From contig CM059576.1 of the NCBI GenBank assembly GCA_030386875.1, positions 61,007,581 to 61,071,580 on the forward strand: 64,000 nucleotides of DNA, given 5' to 3'. Position numbers and translations under genes: made by a program. The stretch is from Morinoia aosen (lineage: Eukaryota; Arthropoda; Malacostraca; Amphipoda; Talitridae). Positions 33,601-47,325 of this stretch are shown piece by piece; within the stretch, counting starts at the first letter, position 1, and the number at the start of each line of letters is the position of its first letter. Under the pieces are notes generated by a model. It saw only the letters and a list, made by a program, of their open reading frames with translations, was not told where the DNA came from and made no database searches.

Positions 33601-34390
33601 GCAAGTCACGATGACTATTTTCTTACCAAGAAGTGATAAAGTGTCTGATTGCAAATATCTTCTGTATTAATTATAGAACCTTACTAAGTGTTTCTTTGCA
33701 AATATTTGAAATAATGGTAAATGCATTGCTTTGATGTGCGCAGCAGATATGAAAAACACACTTAAAATATGTAGGGGAATGTTACAGGTCAGTGAATAGA
33801 ATTCTAAATGAAACGGGGAGTTAATTTTACCGAATTGATTAGTAATAAAGTACTATGTTACATTCGCTGTAAACATCACTGCCATCACCGATAATTTTTC
33901 TAAAGATTGTGACCTGCCCATGTGTGATTACCCTTCTGTTAACGACGTATTTCAAAGCCATGGCCATACAAGTTTTGTGAAAGAAATAGTTACGTAATCG
34001 TAAATGGGAGCTCAGTTAATTAAGTTTATCATAGGATCACAGGTAAGTTTATCCTTTCAAGGAGAGAGATTTTAAGCAACCTTTTAACCCCTAGGACTCT
34101 CGTTTAGCAAAGTGATGGCTACTGTTTGACGTTCTATTATATTTGCCTGAAATTAGATGAGTATAATAACTAGTTGCACACTCAATATAGGATGCAGTCG
34201 TTTAAAATTTTGCTCTAAGTAATTTTTGAATGTCGTAAGCTCAATTTTACCTTATGATGTCACTGATAGAAGGATTTTGAGTATCACCCGATATTATTAC
34301 TGGAACCAGAATGTGCTTCTTTCATAAACGTATTTGGACCTGCTGAACTGACTGGTCGTGGCAAGGATTGCACAACAAAGTATGTCCACT
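30700..34390. other. Intergenic AT-rich DNA with a diverged duplication
   Basis: No coding exon was recognised. Segments at about 31,580-31,740 and 34,170-34,330 share block order: ACACT.AATATAG, then AATTTTACC.TAT, then CC.ATATTATTACT, then TGTGC. This suggests an old duplication or two old copies of one repeat. Confidence 0.4.
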
Positions 34391-34399
34391 CATTTAAGG

Positions 34400-35690
34400 G
34401 GACGACCAGTTTTATGAATTTTTGATCAGATTATTTTGAAATTTGGCTGGTATATGTATATGTACGTTTTTGGAAATTAAAATTATTAAAAAAATTTGTT
34501 TATTGAAATTATAATTATTATTATTATAATTATTGATATTATAATTATTGAAATTAAATTATAATTATTGAAACTATGCTATGTATATTTGAAATTATAA
34601 TTTGAAATTAATTACACTCGTGTAACTTTTTTCGATTTAGGCCTTAGTTTTTGAAAAAAATTGAATTACTAGTTTTTGGTTTATTTTTTAGGAATATTTT
34701 ACGAAGAATAGAAGTCAATGACTTTTATGCTAGAATAAATTCAAAAGTAGTTTTGGAATTCTTGAAACATTGCTAACAAACTAAAAGAGCCAGATTTTTC
34801 ATTTTCCTATTTGTTTTCTTCTGAAATGCAATTGTCGATCAATTACTAAAATATACGATTTTTTTGAACTGTGATAAAAAAAAAAATATATATAAAAATT
34901 GGAAAATCAAGGGGTTTTAGTTTGGTAAAAATTCCCAAGGACTTCAAAACTGTCTTTGTTTCTTTCCTAGCATGAAAACTCACTGACTTCTATTCTCTTG
35001 AATGTTGGAAATGAGTTTTTTCATAAGAGGCAAAAACATAAATTTTACATGGAATGTTGATATATGATCTGGAACCTACATTATCATCTTGTATTATCGT
35101 CTACAAATACAATTCATGCATAATATTTATGCATATAACAATGCATGTATATAATAATATTTATTCTGAGAATTGTAAATTGCATGTATAAATTATATAT
35201 AAAAAAATTATTATTCATTTCTTGAGGAATGGGAATTTATTTATTTTTTTACTGATTCTTCTGAAATAAGCCACTATTTGCAATTTTTAAAAAGAAACAC
35301 ATTTGATTCAATCGTTTTTTTTTCGATTTTGGTCTTAGTTTTTCAGAAAATGAGAAGTATTTGTTTTTTTATGACATTTTATTAGTTATTTCAAATGAAT
35401 ACAAGTCAATATGTTTTCATGCTACAACAAAATTAAAGACAGTTTTAGAATTCTTGAAACATTGCTAACAAACTACAAGAGCCAGATTTTCTATTTTCCT
35501 CTTCGTTTTCTTTTTATATGGGGTAAATTATTCATGATTTTGGTCCTCTCACACTCCCTGGGGCGATCTAGTGCCAGTAGCCCAATAAAATTTTAGAGCA
35601 CAATAGTCCACCACCTAAGGATCCTTTTTCAACCACAAACAAAAATGGCCAATTGGGGCCGAAAATCCCTGGGTTGTCTCCCTAATTAAA
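34400..35690. repeat. Structured dispersed repeat, copy 2
   Basis: Counterpart of 720-1,830. The block of about 65 bp appears direct at about 34,728, inverted at about 34,915-34,980 and direct at about 35,420. The shared end AATAGTCCACCACCTAAG lies at about 35,603. A (TTA)n/ATAATTATTA microsatellite is at about 34,497-34,570. Non-coding. Confidence 0.6.
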
Positions 35691-38600
35691 CCTCTAATTT
35701 CCTGGTATGAAAACGAATACGAACAAAACAGTCGCCGAGAGGCCGAATTTCCTAGGTAGTAATATAAATACCACGACGGTTACTGAAATTTTGGTGGTTT
35801 TATTCAGCTTTGCGTTTTGAAGCAATAGTAGCTAGAGGATCTTAATACTAAATTTTATCCGGAAATGTTTGTTATCCCTCAGACTAGTCTTTGCCACTCG
35901 GTTTTCAAAGACCGATTGTGGTTCTAAAATGATCGTTGTCGAGTATTCGTTTGATAAAATTAGCTAGCTTTCGTGCACAACTTCATTATATCAATTAATC
36001 ATGATTTTAGCTTCAGATGCCCACAAAGAAATAAATTCATAAGTAAATACCGTGTTTCAAATTTTTTTGACATTAGGCTTTCTCGAAAGGGAATCATCAT
36101 TTTTAATTCAGTCATTTCTAATTATTACACTTATTTCGTTCTTTACAGGTGTACAAAAAGTCATGATAGGAGGTTAATAGAGTGTTAACTCTGAAGTTGA
36201 AATGTTTCATGAACCTTCGAATGATACATTTAACAGCAAAAGTAATTGTTTTGAAGAACTTCATGAGCCAAAGAATTGCAAAGAAACAACATAGGTTGCA
36301 AGTGTTAAGAAAATGGTTGATCAATTTTCTTCCCCCATCAAAAGCATACAAATGCGCGACACATTTATTTAGTTACAAACAATGAAAATTCTCCGTATGA
36401 AACAAATATATTTTTATCAATTTCACGAGGGTAAAAGGATTGAAAATAATAGTTGGATATTATTTTCAATGAATTTTTTAAACGTCCAAAACCCATTTTA
36501 AGGTAAATAAATGAGAAACAGCAACCTCTAATCAAAATGACGTAAGTGAAAACAATACTGAGAAAACTTGAAAGTATACAAAGAACTGCCATTATACCCC
36601 AAAAGTGCTCCACCACCTTTCGTCATGTCTGACAAAAATAAATAATCTCTTAAATCATAGTGCTCCATAGTGCTCCTTGACAATTTAAAACCTGCCATTT
36701 TTAGTACTGTGACGTATTTGTGAATAATAATGCCATAAAGTCTTTGCAGTGCTGCAAAAATGTGCACTACACTAATACGTGATTTCATATGGATTCTTTT
36801 AATCGAAAACATTGCATATGGTGTTTTACGCATTTCAATCGATTATGTATCTGGCATATGGACTCTCTGCATTTCTTTCAAGAAATGCACCAATAGTTTT
36901 TGCTATATATCGAGCAGCAAGTCGCAAATTTATACTTCAGACTCGAACCCAAATTTTTTTTACCATTTGCCTCTCAAGTCTCGCTTTGTTCATCACAGGA
37001 AACCCGCTTACAGTAAAATTCAGAACACATAACACATCAGAACATTCATCCTTAAATATTCTCACAATTCTTTGGCTATTTTTTCGTTACTTTGCAGCAC
37101 AAATATTATTTTAAGGGATGAATCTCTTCGGCACAACAGCAATACTGGAAACAATCGAGATTCTCAGTCGCCCTTGCTCAGCACACGGGAGCAATACTTA
37201 GCTGAATAAAAGGTACGCTCCAAATTTATATGCCTTGAGCGCTGACGATGCCCACATCTGCTGATTACGCAGGAAGTCTCACGCCAAGAATTACAGTAAA
37301 GAGTCTGAAAATAATAGTTGTCGCTGTCTAGGTCACGATACATCGTCCTAAGAAGAGATAGCAGCAGCTTCGCTGAGCAAGCTGGCTGTCTCTCGACAGC
37401 CTGAAAATAGAATTGATGCATTGAGTGCACTCAGACGAGAAAATCGGCGATAACTGTAAAACAACTTTTCAATCGTTCAAATACATTTTAAAAACAATAC
37501 TTTATTCTACTTTGTAATCACTTGTACTCGTATAAAGAAAGATCGGGAGTACGCCTCATGTTAACATCAAGTCTGGAATATTTATCACAAAAATTATGCG
37601 AACATATTAAGATGCAGCAAAAAGGCATTAAAACGAAGCATAAAAAAACAAACAGTTGAAAATATCTTCTTTTTATAAATGTTTTATCGAATGATAGTTT
37701 TCGAGTTTCTTGGTCTCTCAAATTCAGTCCCCAGAAAAACGAAGAAAAATTAATGGTAGGTGCATTTTGAATCTGAAAATGAATGAAATTTTGTGAACAT
37801 ACAAGAATAAATAAAAACAAGTCATTGATGGAAAATAGCTCTGTACTATTTGAAGAAGCACAAAGCTGAAGTGATGATTTAGTCGGTGGAGTGAACTACT
37901 GCCTAACGTGCGTTAGATATCACGTTATTTTTCCTTTATAAGATCATTTTTTAAAGCATGGTTCCTCGAATGACTTGAAAGAAAGATGCTAAGGACCCCC
38001 AACTAACAGAACAAATCCCTTCATGCTCCACAACTTTCATAAAAACGTAATTTTTACTACTATGCATGCCTAATCAGAAACTGTCGCGGTTAGCTATTTA
38101 CTAATATCACCGTAAATAAAATACTTTATGATTTTCAGTCGTTTACATAACTGAATCGTACCATTCTTGCACGTGTTAGGAATCAATGAAGATATGAAAT
38201 ATTTTAGATTTGCGAGAAGGCTCGCGTGACATAGATGGGTGTGAGTGGGAGATCACAATCTAAAGCTTACTAGGAAAATACTAAACATTAGGGGACATTT
38301 CTGGTCTAGATAACCGTCCTTCCCCTGTTATCTCTCCGAATTAGAAATAGAATATTTTACTTCATACCCTTACGAGCGAAGAAATTTTATGTGGAGCAGC
38401 GTTGCTCTACCCACAATGAAACTTGGAAATATTAGCTCGTGGTGTTGAGTTATAGTGCGTGCGTTGATTAATGTTTTTCAAAGAATGAAAACAGCTGCTG
38501 TCATTATCCTCTATATGAAATTTCGTCAAAGCAGACGGGGAGTAACTTCATCATATTTTAAAATGGGGTTCCTTCCTCACACCAATGTTTTTAATTACAC

Positions 38601-40540
38601 CATTGAGCATGCTTGAGTTACCGTCTTAAAGTTTTGTAACCAGGTTTGTTGAGCATAGAAGATTATAGTTAATGTTAAGAGAATTGATTTCAGAAATAGT
38701 TGGCGGCAGAAGATACAAGCTTCTTTGTGTGAACTTACGAAGCGAAGAGTAGAACAATTACTTCGTTAGATCACTTTGTGATCATTCCGAGATCCTGAAG
38801 TGACGACAACGACTGCCGTTGGATAATAAGTCAGACGCAATGAAAGATAAAATCCCTTGAGCTATCCACCATTCAGGTATTTTATTCTGCCATAGATGAC
38901 TGACATATGCATTAAATTATTTTACTGGCACTGATTGTAAGGCACACACACGTACGTTTCACAGATGGTAGGTCATCATGAGTTATTTTTTGGGTAATTT
39001 CTTGATTTCTTGATGCTTGTTGTTTCATATTTCTCGTGCTGATCATTTTTTCCTAGCGTTGGATTCAACTTTTGATGAATGACCTTGGAACTTTTCCGAA
39101 GATGTACCACGGTATCTACTTTATTTTCCAACTAGAGATAATGTGAGAAACCCACACGTGTCAGTAATGGAACAGCTCTGACCCTAACTGTAGGGAAAAA
39201 TCCTTAATCAGGGCGATTATTTCAGTCGGGTGTTAGAGGGCTGTTATTCAAGATAACGACGACATCATCACAATGTTCTCCGCCTTTGTGGTAGTAAAAA
39301 ACAAAAATACCCTAAGCCACAGAGTGCCTGGATCCCTGACCTACCTTACCGCGCTCATATGCTCAAAGTATCAAAGGTAACTCATGACTAACCACGTAGG
39401 ATCAATCGGTTAAAACAAACATTTCTACTTGTCCGCAAAAAGTCACCACACTCTTTATTTAACTATGATATTTTGCCACTGTTCTTCGCACTGTAAATTT
39501 TGTGATTTGTTTATAACCTAATCACACATATTACAATACGCAACACCTCACATGCATTCCAGTAACAAGTTTTTTCTTTTCTTTTCCAGTTAATGTGTAA
39601 TTCATTAATTCTACACAGTGTTACTCATCCTAAATGAAATCAAAGGACAGAGCGAAATGATGCAATGTCACAATTTTCTATACTTATAATTTATGAGAAT
39701 ACAGAACAGTACTTTGGCATATTAGATGTACGGTATATCGCAATCGATCGCATAAATCCTATTGTTGTCTCCTGTACTCAATTTGTGCGGTCAAAAGCCT
39801 CAAGTCCAAGTAGTTTGGAGGTGATACAGAGTTTAACATTCAAAAAATGTTCGTCTATACCCGTCAAAATTTGTTCTTGAATATCACTATTCTGACGTCA
39901 CTGCACTTTCTAGACAAAATTATTTCTTCGTTGAGGCAGGGAGAATTGAGAATAGGAAGAATCAGGTACCGAAATTCTTTAATACTCTTAGGTTTCCAGG
40001 ACAGTTGATGGAAATTACAATTCCACTGAAGATTTTTGGTATGCCTGTGGTCGAACGATCGCATGTTCAGACAGTGACAACCCGAATAGAACTTGAACTA
40101 ACAAAGTATCGAATCAACGCTGAAATTTCCCACAGACTCGGGCACGGTGTTTGGTAATCTCAATACGTAAATTTGCATTACTACGTATATGAAAATAATT
40201 TTTTCCATTCAATTCTCTGAAGTTAAAGTACCCTGACACTCCACTCACAATACTTGGAAATAGGCAAGCGAAGAAAACACTACCCTCATCATTGCGATAA
40301 ATCAGCAACATCATTTTTCACCTGTGATATTCGATTCGTAATTGATAAAAAAGACAAGAAAATTCAACCACTGAGTGTAAAAGATTTCCAATGAGAAATT
40401 TCAGAGCTTAAACAAGTCAAGTAATGTTTCATAGTTTGAAAAAAGTTGCTATGCTAAATTCAATACATTGACTTACAAATGTATCTGTGTAGGTACAGAT
40501 TTATTGCAAATGCATAGTAAGATGAGGTATAAAACTAAAT
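35691..40540. other. Intergenic DNA, nothing recognised
   Basis: Open frames of 60-101 codons occur on both strands, but they overlap one another and lack flanking splice logic or family resemblance. No transposase or RT motif was found. Confidence 0.45.
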
Positions 40541-40609
40541 ATTAAGATGAAATTTGATATTAAATATTAAGATGAAATTTGATATTAAATATTAAGATGA
40601 AATTTATTT
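40541..40609. repeat. 25-bp tandem repeat, almost 3 copies
   Basis: The unit ATTAAGATGAAATTTGATAT plus TAAAT starts at 40,541, 40,566 and 40,591. Confidence 0.9.
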
Positions 40610-40985
40610 GATTATTGTTTGAAATGCTTGGGTAGCCTGATTCCTTGAGTGGCAATGACCGTACGCGATTGCAAGTGGGTAAAATTAATTCAAGAAACGT
40701 ATTAAACAAACTACTAAAATAACTCCATCATTGATGCTTCTATTATAAGCTTGAGAATAAAATGCAAGGTGAAATTCGCTACACGTAAAGTAATTTTTAT
40801 TGAAAATCATCCAATAAAACTGAACGATTCAGACTAACTATCCATCTTCAGCAAAAATCTCTCGAAACGAAACCAAAAGAGGAAGAGTTAATACACTGAT
40901 GAAGTGTCTATAAAAATTTAAACTTTGAAATAACACGAACAAAGGTAAAAAAAATAAAAGGTTAAGGGAAAACTGGGTAACTGAA

Positions 40986-41345
40986 TTATGTGTTGGCAAC
41001 AGGAAGCGGGAAAGCACTTTGGGTGTCATTCAGAGTAGGTTTCATTTTGTAAATATGCAAAGATTCAATAATGCGCAGATCTGTTCTGTGAGAGGAACCT
41101 GCCAAGATTTTGAAATCATTCAGGGAGACCGGAATATAGCACTCTTCTGCATGAGATCTAACAGAGAACAGTGGGGGGGCGTGACCCAAGAGGAAGACAA
41201 GTTCTGCAACTAGGCCCAGAATACTCGGAAACTTTAGTCATCAGGGTACGGCAGGTAGAACCAACGTAAGGCGATTCACAACGTGAACAACTGTATTGGT
41301 AAACCAGAGACGAGCACAGCCAGCAGTTTGTCTTTGAAACGAAAT
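40986..41345 (-). pseudogene. GIY-YIG endonuclease remnant (Penelope-type retroelement 3' part)
   Basis: On the minus strand one frame gives LVYQYSCSRCESPYVGSTCR. It has the VY.YSC..C...Y.G.T.R layout of GIY-YIG domains in Penelope-like elements, including the Cys pair. About one frame later it continues HAEECYIPVSLNDFKILAGS and RTDLRIIESLHIYKMKPTLN, which fits the family's SL.DF.I......D..ILESL.I....P.LN tail. One frameshift near 41,190 joins the two. No RT domain was found upstream (41.35-41.7 kb on the minus strand), so the copy is 5'-truncated. Confidence 0.65.
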
Positions 41346-42505
41346 AGAGAACTAATGGTAAAATATTTCACGAGGAACACCTGAACTTCGAGCTGCGGAA
41401 AAAACGAACAAACAAACCACAATTTAAAAAAAGCGACACACTACCGAATAGAAGAAATGAAAAAGAGGGTGCCTTGGAGCTAAAGCTAGACATAATATTA
41501 TTTAGTTTAAAATCAGCTCAAAAGCCACGTATTACCATGTAATGCTGTTAGAAATTACGTATTTCTTAAATGTTCCCGTGAAGAAAAAGATTGTGTAGCT
41601 TAGGAAATTTACGTGTAGGTGGTACGGAGCGGTAGCTGTAGTGTATCTGGGCAGACCATTAACTCATCATGGCCGATTCTTCGTAATTCCTTTTTTATTT
41701 TGAGTGATCACTCTTTTGATTTTCCTAAAGTTTAATTTACGTTTTCGATGCATGTTTGAGCTCCTTAAAAACTTACCGAGAGGCCTAGTACGCTTTAAGC
41801 CCTAGTTTGGGAATATACTTACTCTCCTGTTTAGGAGTCTTTAAAACTTTAACTTTAAACCTCAAATTTGGCCTATAGCGCCTAACTAATGTTTCTACTT
41901 ACCTCTTAATGAGAAGTTATCTTCTTATTACCTTAATATTACCTTAAACCTTAAAAGTACTAGGTCTTCTCTTACTTAACCTGTCTATTTTTCCTCTTAT
42001 GGCCGTTTATATATGTGCCTCTTGAAATGTGCTCATTAAAGTTTCAAGGTTGGTACAGTCGAGTAGCTCTTAATTGAGCAATTGAAGTACTTTGAACGAT
42101 ATGAAATTTATTCCTATAAAAAGGACAGCTGTGGCTGAGTTCAGAAAACTAACATGGTTCTTCTTCTTCTTTTAGAATAACTTGAAGTCGTCTGCCCGAG
42201 ACTGCTTGCTTTCAAACCCTGCCCTATTGTCTCCATCTTCGTTTCTCCGCCGCACCTGTATGATTAACTTGTCGTCGCCTGAGCTGAGCTGAGCTGTTTA
42301 ATTAACTCACCGTGGTGGTTCGAGGCCAAGCCAGCCCGATCCGTAGGTGTTGCGAGTAGAGAAGTGAAATGTTAATAGAAGTATCTAATATCTAAATAAA
42401 TTCTGGTATAACCATATAAAAACCACTTGATAAAGATACGCTCTAAAATCGGTATATTCTGTTTCAGTTGTGTTGGGCTCCCAATTGCGGGTCCCGCCGA
42501 TCTTG
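41346..42505. other. Intergenic DNA, nothing recognised
   Basis: AT-rich. No RT, transposase or exon signal. A small GAGCT tandem (GAGCTGAGCTGAGCTG) lies near 42,280. Confidence 0.45.
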
Positions 42506-45500
42506 CCCTATTGAAAATCGAGGACGGTGCACCGGTGGAATATGGTTGACAGGGCTTATTATCCGCGATTTATTGGTCATTCGGCCATCCGACCGATAAA
42601 ACAACGGTACACCGCCCAATTTACGAGCATGTTATGATTGGCACTGCCATCCGTGGCCTCCCGTCCATACACCGTCTTTAATTCGCGGCATCTAGTAGCG
42701 ATTCGAGGTTGACTTGGCCAAGGACGGCCATCTGGCTCAGAATCGCTGATACCGTGTTTTTCTGACACTTGTTTCTCATGTCCTCTCCCATTCAATAATT
42801 ACAGTTCTGCATTTGTGGTTAATTCTCAATTGCATAAATTAATCCTTATCGCAGATCGTCAGTAGCTGCAGCAACTGGTTCTAAATGTGCACCCAAACCA
42901 AATACGGTAAATATGACTCATGCCAATAGTTTACTTCCCGTTTTAAAATATGATCAACTCTATGGTCGAGTGAAAGTGCATCAAATTGCCGAGGTGTATT
43001 GTGGAACGTTTCAATTATATTTAACTTGTTGGGATATAAATGCACAGGCGTAGCCAAATACATTTCAACAATATCATAAAATTATTATTTATGTAACAGA
43101 GGTGAATACTGTATTTCATGCTATGATTATACATGATGGGGTTCAACAATACATGGAGAAATATTAATTCTAAACACTTCAAATGTTTGTCGTTTCATTT
43201 AAAATGATAAACATACCCAGGTAGCAAGAAATTATTAGGTCAATATTGGGTTGATAATTATTTATTGACCTGATATTGGAATCTTGGATTACAATAATAG
43301 GCTAATAGTAAGACAATATCAAAAAAAGATATATTTATTTATTATATCAACTTGTAATTGGGACAATGTAGTAAATAGTTTTATTTCTTATAATGAACTA
43401 ACAGTGTATGTATCTATATACGATATTCACATAAGTGGAAACTATCTCATATGAATTAAAATATCGTAATTTAATTAAATTTGTAAAAATATAAATTATC
43501 ATTGCCCAAACATTGGGTTGATATCGTACGCCAAGAAAACGGAGTAATTTGCATAAAATGTACCAATTAAGTTAATGAATAGTTATTTCAGTCATTAATG
43601 AGTGCAGATATATATGACAGATATCAAGAAATATGAATACGTTACAATAATATGTATATTCAGAATTACTGTATTCGCAGGTTCACAGTTCTAGTTTTCT
43701 CAGTCGTTCAATGAGTTTCGAAGGGCTAGTTTTTACAAAAAAAATGCTAACATCGTTTGTCATATGTTACTATAGCAATAAATGTCTATATGTATATTGA
43801 ATTAAGAGGATATAAAGATATAAAGTTATTTATAAAGTTATTTATATAGATGATAGAAATGACTTAATTTCGTAATGATGGTATTGAGTAGGCCTATTCC
43901 TACCATATAACCCATTTGGCATGCATCATTCTTTGAGCAATTTTTCAAGCACGCATATACAGTATCTGCTGCTCAGATGAACGTAGCGTATGTGGTTGTT
44001 TAGTCTGATTTCACAATCCGGTATTGACATCAATCAACTGAAAGAAATCCCAAATTATAGTTTTATTCAGCAAAAATAATTCAGTTGTGTGAAAAACCTA
44101 TTTAAATTGTCAAAAACACATATAAAACTATTTTTGAGGGGTAATTTTAACGACAAATCGATCTATTGCTGATGCAGGATGCAGCCCTTGAGTCGGACGT
44201 CTTGTGTGCGATACGTTAAGCTCGGCCGCAGCCACGGTGCAGCATGAGTCAGGCGTGCATCGCGGTAGTTTGAATTTTGTGACTGTCTGAAGTGAAGTAG
44301 TTGCTGTGCTCTTCATGTTTAGGACATTCATTGCTTAGCTATCAACAGCAAGAGGGCAGTTAATGTGAATTTGAATACATTTAAGTAACTGAAGCAAACG
44401 TGTTACCATTTTTTTGTTTCATTAGGTTTTGAACAACTATATTTTTGAAACGAAAACGTTCCCTGCGTTTCAAATTTAACCGAACTACGCGTAGATAAAC
44501 AGCCTCCATACTCCTAACACACAGAGTAGTCATAATTTGTGGTACAACTCATTGTAATTCAGTTGTTCGTGAATTAATGTTCCATAGAAATCTATATTAA
44601 GCATTCGTCATATTCGAGTTACTTAGCAGTGAAGGGCATGAATAATAGACGTGACAAACCTTGTTCCAAACGTTTTGATGACAATGGTAACCTGACACGA
44701 TTGGTACAATTGCAAGTGTGGGAAGCATTGAAGAATTTATGTTTTCCAATTATTGATGTAAATAAAGTTATAAATATCGTTTATCCAGCAAGACATGGAA
44801 AATATTTGTGAAACGATTTTTTTTTCAACATGACAAAAGTTTTACAAGGGTGACAAAAAAAGTAGTATTTGCTTGGAAGGCTTCTCATTTAAAGTGTATT
44901 TTATTGAACTTTTCAATTTTGCAATGTGTGTAAATAACTGAAATAGTGATAGCTTTTTGAGTGATGCAGTGTGATCTCAGCGCACATATGTGAGTTCTGA
45001 CTATTACATTATTTTGAGAAAACATCAATATTATTTCTTTAATTTTCTTATTTCATTAGCTAGGGCCTAATTGATACAAGTTTTTTCAATTCTTACAAAT
45101 TTTTTGATATAATAGCTTTATGTATTATACATATGTATTCTTAATTGTTGATGATAAGTGATATTAATGTTTTTCAACTATTATTCTCTATATTTTTAAC
45201 AGTACTTCTATTTTCTTTTTTATTGTCCAGAACAGCTGATTAACGGTTTATTCATTAAAATACTGCGCAAATACTACAAAAATGAAAAATAATTAATATG
45301 TCTTTCACAGAATTGTGAAGGAAAGATATACATCCAAGCTAGCAGTGCCTGTTAGTGAATGGCATGTATGGTACCATATTAAATTTGGAACCATAAGTTA
45401 TTCATTAAGGAAGTCAGCCACAATGAGTGGGCCATGGCACCCATGATACCCTTCCGTAATACTCATTTGCAAGTGACAAAACTTTATTTGCTTACGTTCA

Positions 45501-46098
45501 ATGAATTATATTTGCATGAACATATTGCTCTTTACAGCACTTTTCAATGTAAAAATTAAATTCTTGCAAATGGGGGGGACTGACATTCAGAAATCTACCC
45601 ATTGGATAAGGTTGCGCAATAGATTCATATATCCAAAATAAGGGTATATGATATTTAATATTGGTGTGCGGTTAGCATGGTATGTTAATATTGTTGCTTC
45701 TTCACCCTAGCAAAATCAGAATCACAGGTGATCTCTGTACGATGGATAAGAAACGCTCCCAGCTGCCAGTGTATGACGTCACAACCATATGTATATATGC
45801 TCGTGACGTCATACACTGGCAGCTGGGAGCGTTTTTTAAGCGATTGCGTAGAGGTGGCCACCCGTGATTTGGAGTTGATTAAGGTTGCGAAGCGAGCGAT
45901 TCATTGGATGTAGAGTTGGGTTGAGGTTGATTTGAAGCTGTTCACCGACCAAAGTTGGTCGCAGTATGGGCGTATTGAGGGCGTGGTATGGTCGCGGAGA
46001 CTGGACATTTGACCCTCAAATAGACGGTAAACCAACCTCAAATCGTCCATGTTTCCACTCATATTCCACCGGTGCACCGCCCTCGATTTTCAATAGGG
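42506..46098. mobile_element. Candidate 3.6-kb element bounded by 39-bp TIRs
   Basis: CCCTATTGAAAATCGAGG..GGTGCACCGG at 42,506-42,544 recurs inverted at 46,060-46,098 with a single mismatch. No target duplication was found. The interior has no transposase-like frame, only short frames such as 44,629-44,811. It contains an AT-rich middle and the perfect hairpin at 45.75 kb. It could instead be two separate copies of a repeat facing each other. Confidence 0.45.
45751..45834. repeat. Perfect 32-bp hairpin with TGACGTCA
   Basis: The arms 45,751-45,782 and 45,803-45,834 are exact reverse complements (AAACGCTCCCAGCTGCCAGT...GTATGACGTCAC). The loop is 20 nt and AT-rich. Each arm contains GTGACGTCA or its complement, a CRE-type palindrome. 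It could be a transposon remnant or an RNA hairpin; no flanking gene explains it. Confidence 0.9.
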
Positions 46099-46194
46099 TG
46101 GTGGGATTTTTAACTTATTCCGGCACATCAGGAGGTCGAAGTTAAATAAAAATTGGTTCCTAGCTGTAAAGCTTTCTTTTCCTTTAAATAAGTC

Positions 46195-47325
46195 TAATTT
46201 TCAGTTGAAACATGAATGTGGTAAATAATTACACTTAAAGGAAAGTATAATGCTTGAATCTTTATATTTAAATTCCGTCATCTTTAAGTAAGAATAACGT
46301 AAAAAGGTCTACCCGGATGAGTCAAACGGCTTATAACTTTGGGGTGCAGGTTTTAGCACTCTCGTGAAATGGCAATGATACTATTTTTTAATGTCAGTCC
46401 CTATATCTCCAGGCCTACTCATGGTAATCGTGTTGGCACCATTGTGTTCGGAAATTTCTCGTCATTTGCGATGAATCGAAAAGGTTAACTAGAAATGGCT
46501 TCAATTTGTCGTTGATTGGACGAACCAGGCTTTCAAATGTCCTTAGAAATCAAAGACAGCTATTAGATAATTCTGCACAATTTCTATCAGAATTCTAGTG
46601 ATATTACGTGTGTTTGACTAAATCGGCAAGAGAGTAACTGCCTATCTTTACAGGAAGGCAAATCCCTCTTTTCCCTAGCTTCAAATGATCGTCCATTAAT
46701 TAGCATAGAGTCGAGAACTATCAAGTGCAACAAACCGAGAGGCCCAAACTTGGCGGACGAATTAAGTCCTTTACCATGAGACAGCAATCACGTTCAGGTA
46801 ACAGTCTAGGAGAAGAATAGAAAAGGTGTGCAGATGCAGAGTGAGTTATATGAGGCTTTTCCCTACAGCGATTTGAGTTCTGCTGCTGTTACAGCAGGAC
46901 TATAAAACGCTCGGGTCTCTTAAAATCCTTTCGGGGAATTGGCTCTGGGATACAACTACTCAATAAAGCGTGTGACTTTACATCTCCGTGCTTTATACTC
47001 GGACAGAACAGTTGACCAGTCATGGGGCTGAACTATTTACACTAGCAAAGAGTGCGCTCTTCACTGAACAGATCCTGTTATGAGCTATGCTTAATAACTC
47101 TGATTAAAATGATTCAGGGTGCACTGACATTAAAAAATAGTATCATTGCCATTTCACGAGAGTGCTAAAACCTGCACCAAAAGTTATAAGCCTTTTGACT
47201 CATCCGGGTAGACCTTTTTACGTTATTCTAACTTAAAGATGACGGAATTTAAATCCAAAGATTCAAGCATTATACTTTCCTTTAAGTGTAATTATTTACC
47301 ACATTCATGTTTCAACTGAAAATTA
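46195..47325. mobile_element. Fold-back element with arms of about 204 bp
   Basis: The left arm 46,195-46,398 and right arm 47,123-47,325 are inverted copies at about 97 percent identity. They begin TAATTTTCAGTTGAAACATG and end AATGTCAGT. The spacer of about 724 bp has one minus-strand open frame (46,587-46,787) starting MLSHGKGLNSSAKFG that I do not recognise. Target duplication was not seen. Long identical arms with a short spacer suggest a MULE- or Foldback-like non-autonomous transposon. Confidence 0.8.

Noticed and set aside
36118-37114. Cluster of overlapping 67-101 codon frames at 36.1-37.1 kb
   Set aside because: They overlap on both strands, most lack a consistent start, and none show domains or splice logic.
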